A stretch of DNA of 64,000 nucleotides from Solibacillus sp. FSL R7-0668 (GTDB lineage Bacteria > Bacillota > Bacilli > Bacillales_A > Planococcaceae), in contig NZ_JBBOUU010000001.1 in the NCBI RefSeq assembly GCF_038006205.1, positions 932,001 to 996,000 of the forward strand, given 5' to 3'. The position numbers were made by a program, and so were the translations under genes. Below, one piece after another: positions 59,907-64,000 of this stretch. The number at the start of each line of letters is the position of its first letter. Within the stretch, counting starts at the first letter, position 1. The notes under the pieces were generated by a model, which saw only the letters and a list, made by a program, of their open reading frames with translations, did not search any database and was not told where the DNA came from.

Positions 59907-60668
59907 ATGATGCAAAGAAGAAAAGGTAGTAACCAAAAAGCAGGTGTACTCCCTGAAAAAGTAAGAGCACAATTTCAATTATTACAAGAAGAAATGAATA
60001 TTCATTTCACAAATAAGGCGTTATTATATCAAGCCTTTACACATTCATCTTATGTGAATGAGCATCGCCGCAAACAATTTACGGACAATGAACGATTAGA
60101 ATTTTTAGGGGACGCAGTATTAGAATTATCGGTATCAAAATATTTATTTGAAAAATTCCAGAACATGAGTGAAGGGCAATTAACGAAATTACGTGCGTCT
60201 ATCGTATGTGAGCCTTCATTAGTCGTGTTTGCCAACGAATTGAATTTTGGTCATTTTGTGTTATTAGGTAAAGGCGAAGAATTAACAGGTGGTCGAGAAC
60301 GTCCAGCATTGCTTGCAGATGTCTTTGAATCCTTTGTAGGCGCACTTTATTTGGATCAAGGTTTAGACGTCGTTGTCGCGTTTTTAGAACGTATCGTATT
60401 CCCTAAAGTAGAAGTCGGTGCTTTTTCGCATGTGATGGATTTTAAAAGTCAATTGCAGGAAATCATACAACAAACAAATAACGGTCTGTTACATTATGAA
60501 ATTATCGATGAAAAAGGACCGGCGCATAACAGAATCTTTGTTTCGCGCGTCTTACTAAACAGTCAAGAATTAGGTCTTGGTCGCGGTAAATCGAAGAAAG
60601 AAGCTGAGCAGCAAGCAGCGCAAAGTGCGATGGTTATGCTTAAGCAGTCAAAGCTAGAGGGGGAATAA
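59907..60668 (+). CDS. rnc: Ribonuclease III
   Basis: 253-residue double-strand-specific RNase processing rRNA and mRNA. The catalytic signature [21 protein letters not shown] and the downstream [15 protein letters not shown] metal site are intact. A C-terminal dsRNA-binding domain (about 175-250) ends with [23 protein letters not shown] codons stand at 59907 and 59910. smc follows 1 nt after the stop. Confidence 0.97.
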   Translation: MMQRRKGSNQKAGVLPEKVRAQFQLLQEEMNIHFTNKALLYQAFTHSSYVNEHRRKQFTDNERLEFLGDAVLELSVSKYLFEKFQNMSEGQLTKLRASIVCEPSLVVFANELNFGHFVLLGKGEELTGGRERPALLADVFESFVGALYLDQGLDVVVAFLERIVFPKVEVGAFSHVMDFKSQLQEIIQQTNNGLLHYEIIDEKGPAHNRIFVSRVLLNSQELGLGRGKSKKEAEQQAAQSAMVMLKQSKLEGE

Positions 60669-60669
60669 T

Positions 60670-63600
60670 ATGTTCCTTAAACGACTTGAAGTAGTAGGTT
60701 TCAAATCATTTGCTGAACGAATTGGCATTGATTTTGTTCCTGGAGTAACAGCAGTAGTAGGCCCAAATGGTAGTGGTAAAAGTAATGTCACAGATGCCAT
60801 TCGCTGGGTTTTAGGAGAGCAATCCGCAAAAAGTCTACGCGGTGCGAAAATGGAGGATGTCATCTTCGCCGGTAGTGAATCACGTAAAGCATTGAACTTT
60901 GCAGAAGTAACACTTGTTTTGGACAATACAGATGAGCAAATTGCCATTCCATATACAGAAATAAATGTCACAAGACGTGTGTATCGTTCAGGTGATAGCG
61001 AATATTTGCTGAATAATCAGCAATGTCGCCTGAAGGATATTACGGACTTGTTTATGGATTCAGGTCTTGGAAAAGAAGCGTTTTCCATTATTTCACAGGG
61101 ACGCGTGGATGAAATATTAAACAGCCGTCCAGATGATCGTCGTAGTATTTTTGAAGAGGCAGCGGGCGTTTTAAAATATAAATTACGCAAGAAAAAAGCC
61201 GAGCACAAATTAGTCGAAACCGATGAAAACTTAAATCGTGTACTCGATATTTTACATGAAATCGAAACGCGTTTAGAGCCATTAAAAATTCAGGCTTCCA
61301 GCGCAAAAGACTATATTCGAATGACGACAGAATTGAAGGATTTTGACATTGCGTTAATGGTTCATGACATTGTCGCACATGAAACGACATTAAGAGCCTT
61401 TGATGTCGAGCATGGGACGCTTGCAATTGCGGAAAAAGAGCATGCAACTAAAATGGCACAGTTTGAGACGCATTTACGTAAAGTGCGTAGCGAGTTAAAA
61501 ACGATTGATGAAGTGCTCGATATTTCACAAGAGCAGCTTGTCGAAGCGAGTGCAGAGGTAGAACGTTGGGAAGGACGCAAAGCATTATTTAATGAAAAGC
61601 GTTCGAATGCCGAAAAGCAAATCCAACATTTGAAACATTCGCTTCTTCAGGCGAATGACACCGTAGCAGAGCTAATGGCGCAAGAGCAAGAAAAGCGCCA
61701 GCAATTTACTGAAAAGCAAAAAAATGTACAACAGGTGCGTTCGTCATTAAAGCAAGTTGAACAAGCACTGACACGTACAGCTTCTGAAATTGAACAAGAA
61801 ATCGAACAGGCGAAAAATATGTTCATTAACTTATTAAATGAAGAAGCCACTGTCAAAAATGAATTGAAGCATCTCGACCAGCAACTTTCACAGGAGCAGG
61901 CTTCTTCAGAGCGTATGACAGGTCGTTCATCTGAAATGCAAAAAGAGCTTGCACAAGCAGTTGTCGAGCAGCAAACAATCACACAAGTACTGGAACAATC
62001 AGAGCTCGCTGTAAAAGAACAGCTTGATCGCTATGATGTATTACAAATTCAGCTAAAAACAGCGACAGCAGATCTAGATGAGAAGCAGGCGCTATTATAT
62101 AAAGCCTATCAGCACCATCAACAGTTAAAAGCGCGTAAAGAAACATTAGCTGAGTTAGAGGCTGATTTTTCAGGCTTTTTCCATGGTGTAAAGGAAGTGT
62201 TGCTTGCTCGTGATCGTGGCCAGCTACAGGGGATTGAAGGTGCCGTAGCAGAACTCATTCAAGTGGAGGCAAAATATTCACAAGCACTTGAAACGGCATT
62301 AGGGGCAGCTTCCCAGCATATTGTGACAGCAAATGAACAACATGCACAAAAGGCAATTGGCTGGTTAAAGCAAAAGCGTGCGGGCCGTGCAACATTTTTA
62401 CCGAAAACCGTTATGCGTTCACGTAAAATTCAGCCGCATCAATTGCAAGAGATTCAGTCACATCCTGCCTATATTGCATTGGCATACGAATTAGTAAGCT
62501 ATGCACCTGAAAATACGAATATTATCGAAAACCTTTTAGGGAATGTCCTAGTAGCCGCAAATTTAGAGGGCGCGGGTCAAATTGCACGAATTTTAGGCTT
62601 TAAGTATCGTATTGTGACGCTTGATGGTGATATCGTTAACGCGGGTGGTTCATTAACGGGTGGTGCCTTAAAGCAACAAAGTTCACTGTTTTCACGAAAA
62701 GCTGAGCTCGATCAACTTGTGACGACATTAGCGGAGATGGAAGCGACAATTCAATCAGCGGAGCAAATTGTTTCAACAAAGAAGTCTGAAATAGCCGCGT
62801 TACGTCATACGTTAGAAGAGATGAAGCTACAGGGAGAAACACTGCGTGAGCAAGAACAGATCCATCGTTCAAAGCTATTAGAGCTGGATATGACGGTGAA
62901 GAGCTTACAAACAACGGTTTCGTTAACGCAGTCTGAACAATCAACCGTAACAACACGTAAAGAATCATTAGCTGAACAGCAGCAGCATTCGACAACCCGT
63001 CTAGCACAATTGCAAGAGGAATTACAGCAAGTGCAGCAAACAGTAGACGAGTTGACAAAGGCAAAAGAGCAGAGTGAAACACAAAAAGATGTGTTGCGCG
63101 AACAATTGGCACAGCTACGCTCAGAACAAGCTGTCGCACAGGAACAGTTAACACAAGTACAAGCAGCCATCGCAGGTATTGAGCTAAATTTAACGAAGGC
63201 AAAAGACCAAGCCCTAAAGATTTCCCAGGAAATAGAATGGATTGAATCAGAAGATGGTGTGAATGGCCCTTCTTCGGAAGAATTAGCGCAAACGATTGCA
63301 GATTGGACGCTGAAGAAAGAGGTATTAACGGAAACGATTTTAAAAAATCGTCAGTCCCGAGATTCCTTGCATGAACAAACGACAGAAATCGAAATTCAAC
63401 TACAAGAAGTACAACGGGTACATAAAAGCTATGTCGACGCAATTCGCGCATTAGAATTAAAACGTAGTCGTATTGAATTTGAAAAAACAAACTTGCAACA
63501 GCAATTACTCGAGCAGTATGAACTCGATATTATTACTGCACAAGATGAAGCGATTCAAATTGAAGAAGTCGAGCAAGTGCGTCGTAAAGTAAAACTATTA

Positions 63601-64000
63601 AAGCAATCGATCGAAGAACTAGGGCCGGTGAATGTGTCGGCAATCGAAGAATTTGATCGCGTACAGGAGCGCTATGCCTTTTTAAGTGAACAACGTGAAG
63701 ATTTAGTTGCTGCCAAAGATACATTGCATCTAGCCATTGGTGAAATGGATGAAGAAATGACCGAACGCTTTGGTGAAACGTTTAAGCAAATTCGCCAGCA
63801 GTTTGTTGTGTCATTCCGTGAATTATTTGGTGGTGGTACAGCCGATTTAGTACTGCTAGACCCAGATAATTTATTGGAAACGGGCATTGAAATTATTGCG
63901 CAACCACCAGGGAAAAAGCTACAAAGTTTAAGCCTTTTATCGGGGGGCGAACGTGCATTAACAGCAATTGCTTTATTGTTTGCGATTTTGAATACTCGCC
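60670..64000 (+). CDS. smc: Chromosome partition protein SMC, 3'-truncated by window edge
   Basis: The first 1110 codons of SMC (family about 1186), open to the window end with no frameshift. The N-terminal ATPase half has KRLEVVGFKSFAERI, Walker A VVGPNGSGKSNVTDAIRW and SIISQGRVDEILNSRPDDRR. Long coiled-coil arms flank the hinge (about 517-665, GAVAELIQVEAKYSQALETALG through AGGSLTGGALKQQSSLFSRK). The C-terminal signature SLLSGGERALTAIALLFAIL lies just before the cut. With ScpA and ScpB it compacts and segregates the chromosome. Confidence 0.98.
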   Translation, partial: MFLKRLEVVGFKSFAERIGIDFVPGVTAVVGPNGSGKSNVTDAIRWVLGEQSAKSLRGAKMEDVIFAGSESRKALNFAEVTLVLDNTDEQIAIPYTEINVTRRVYRSGDSEYLLNNQQCRLKDITDLFMDSGLGKEAFSIISQGRVDEILNSRPDDRRSIFEEAAGVLKYKLRKKKAEHKLVETDENLNRVLDILHEIETRLEPLKIQASSAKDYIRMTTELKDFDIALMVHDIVAHETTLRAFDVEHGTLAIAEKEHATKMAQFETHLRKVRSELKTIDEVLDISQEQLVEASAEVERWEGRKALFNEKRSNAEKQIQHLKHSLLQANDTVAELMAQEQEKRQQFTEKQKNVQQVRSSLKQVEQALTRTASEIEQEIEQAKNMFINLLNEEATVKNELKHLDQQLSQEQASSERMTGRSSEMQKELAQAVVEQQTITQVLEQSELAVKEQLDRYDVLQIQLKTATADLDEKQALLYKAYQHHQQLKARKETLAELEADFSGFFHGVKEVLLARDRGQLQGIEGAVAELIQVEAKYSQALETALGAASQHIVTANEQHAQKAIGWLKQKRAGRATFLPKTVMRSRKIQPHQLQEIQSHPAYIALAYELVSYAPENTNIIENLLGNVLVAANLEGAGQIARILGFKYRIVTLDGDIVNAGGSLTGGALKQQSSLFSRKAELDQLVTTLAEMEATIQSAEQIVSTKKSEIAALRHTLEEMKLQGETLREQEQIHRSKLLELDMTVKSLQTTVSLTQSEQSTVTTRKESLAEQQQHSTTRLAQLQEELQQVQQTVDELTKAKEQSETQKDVLREQLAQLRSEQAVAQEQLTQVQAAIAGIELNLTKAKDQALKISQEIEWIESEDGVNGPSSEELAQTIADWTLKKEVLTETILKNRQSRDSLHEQTTEIEIQLQEVQRVHKSYVDAIRALELKRSRIEFEKTNLQQQLLEQYELDIITAQDEAIQIEEVEQVRRKVKLLKQSIEELGPVNVSAIEEFDRVQERYAFLSEQREDLVAAKDTLHLAIGEMDEEMTERFGETFKQIRQQFVVSFRELFGGGTADLVLLDPDNLLETGIEIIAQPPGKKLQSLSLLSGGERALTAIALLFAILNTR

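Noticed and set aside
62636-63490. 284-codon minus-strand open frame
   Set aside because: It is the antisense shadow of the SMC coiled-coil region; the composition (Leu- and Ser-rich) is an artefact of reverse-reading Glu/Lys/Gln codons.

Overview
This is a low-GC Firmicutes chromosome segment carrying the conserved cell-division, pyrimidine, translation and lipid gene run that in Bacillus subtilis extends from sigE to smc. The genes sigE, sigG and spoVM show an endospore former. Protein divergence from B. subtilis and the specific gene losses and replacements suggest a Planococcaceae/Caryophanaceae relative (Lysinibacillus/Solibacillus type). That placement is inference, since no database search was possible. 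Almost every gene lies on the + strand; only rqcH and rpmB are on the - strand.

Layout. 1-4.9 kb: sporulation sigma factors E (5' end cut by the window) and G, then ylmC-ylmE-sepF-ylmG-ylmH-divIVA (septum and polarity). 4.9-8.0 kb: a T-box leader with an ATC specifier and ileS. 8.0-11.6 kb: an accessory insert with a structured, duplicated leader-like element, azlCD (branched-chain amino acid export), and a FIST sensor gene next to a soluble chemoreceptor. 11.7-13.1 kb: lspA and an rluD-type pseudouridine synthase. 13.2-25.2 kb: the complete pyr operon pyrR-pyrP-pyrB-pyrC-carA-carB-pyrK-pyrD-pyrF-pyrE, with two PyrR attenuators. 25.2-33.1 kb: an Opp/App-type peptide ABC transporter operon behind a possible CodY box, then an acetyl-CoA hydrolase/CoA-transferase gene. 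33.1-48.8 kb: rqcH (-), yicC, gmk, rpoZ, a stand-alone coaC, priA, def, fmt, rsmB, rlmN, prpC, prkC, rsgA, rpe, thiN and a tiny spoVM. 48.8-49.6 kb: a 20-nt-period repeat array and rpmB (-). 49.6-64 kb: asp23-like yloU, the DAK2-domain gene yloV, sdaAB-sdaAA, recG, a VOC-fold gene, the fapR-plsX-fabD-fabG-acpP fatty-acid operon, rnc and smc (3' end cut by the window).

How the genes work together. Most are housekeeping. The pyr operon makes UMP and is attenuated by PyrR. FapR represses the fatty-acid operon through a palindrome just upstream of its own gene. The PrpC/PrkC pair sets reversible Ser/Thr phosphorylation. Def and Fmt handle N-terminal formylation. RqcH acts in ribosome rescue.

Most worth a second look: (1) the tandem structured element upstream of azlC, two copies with shared end boxes and a compensatory base-pair change, each followed by a hairpin, which looks like an undescribed leader RNA or repeat family; (2) five copies of TCGCAAATA at an exact 20-nt period between spoVM and rpmB; (3) a CoaBC reduced to CoaC; (4) the FIST plus soluble MCP pair; (5) an Asp-to-Glu change in the RqcH DR motif.
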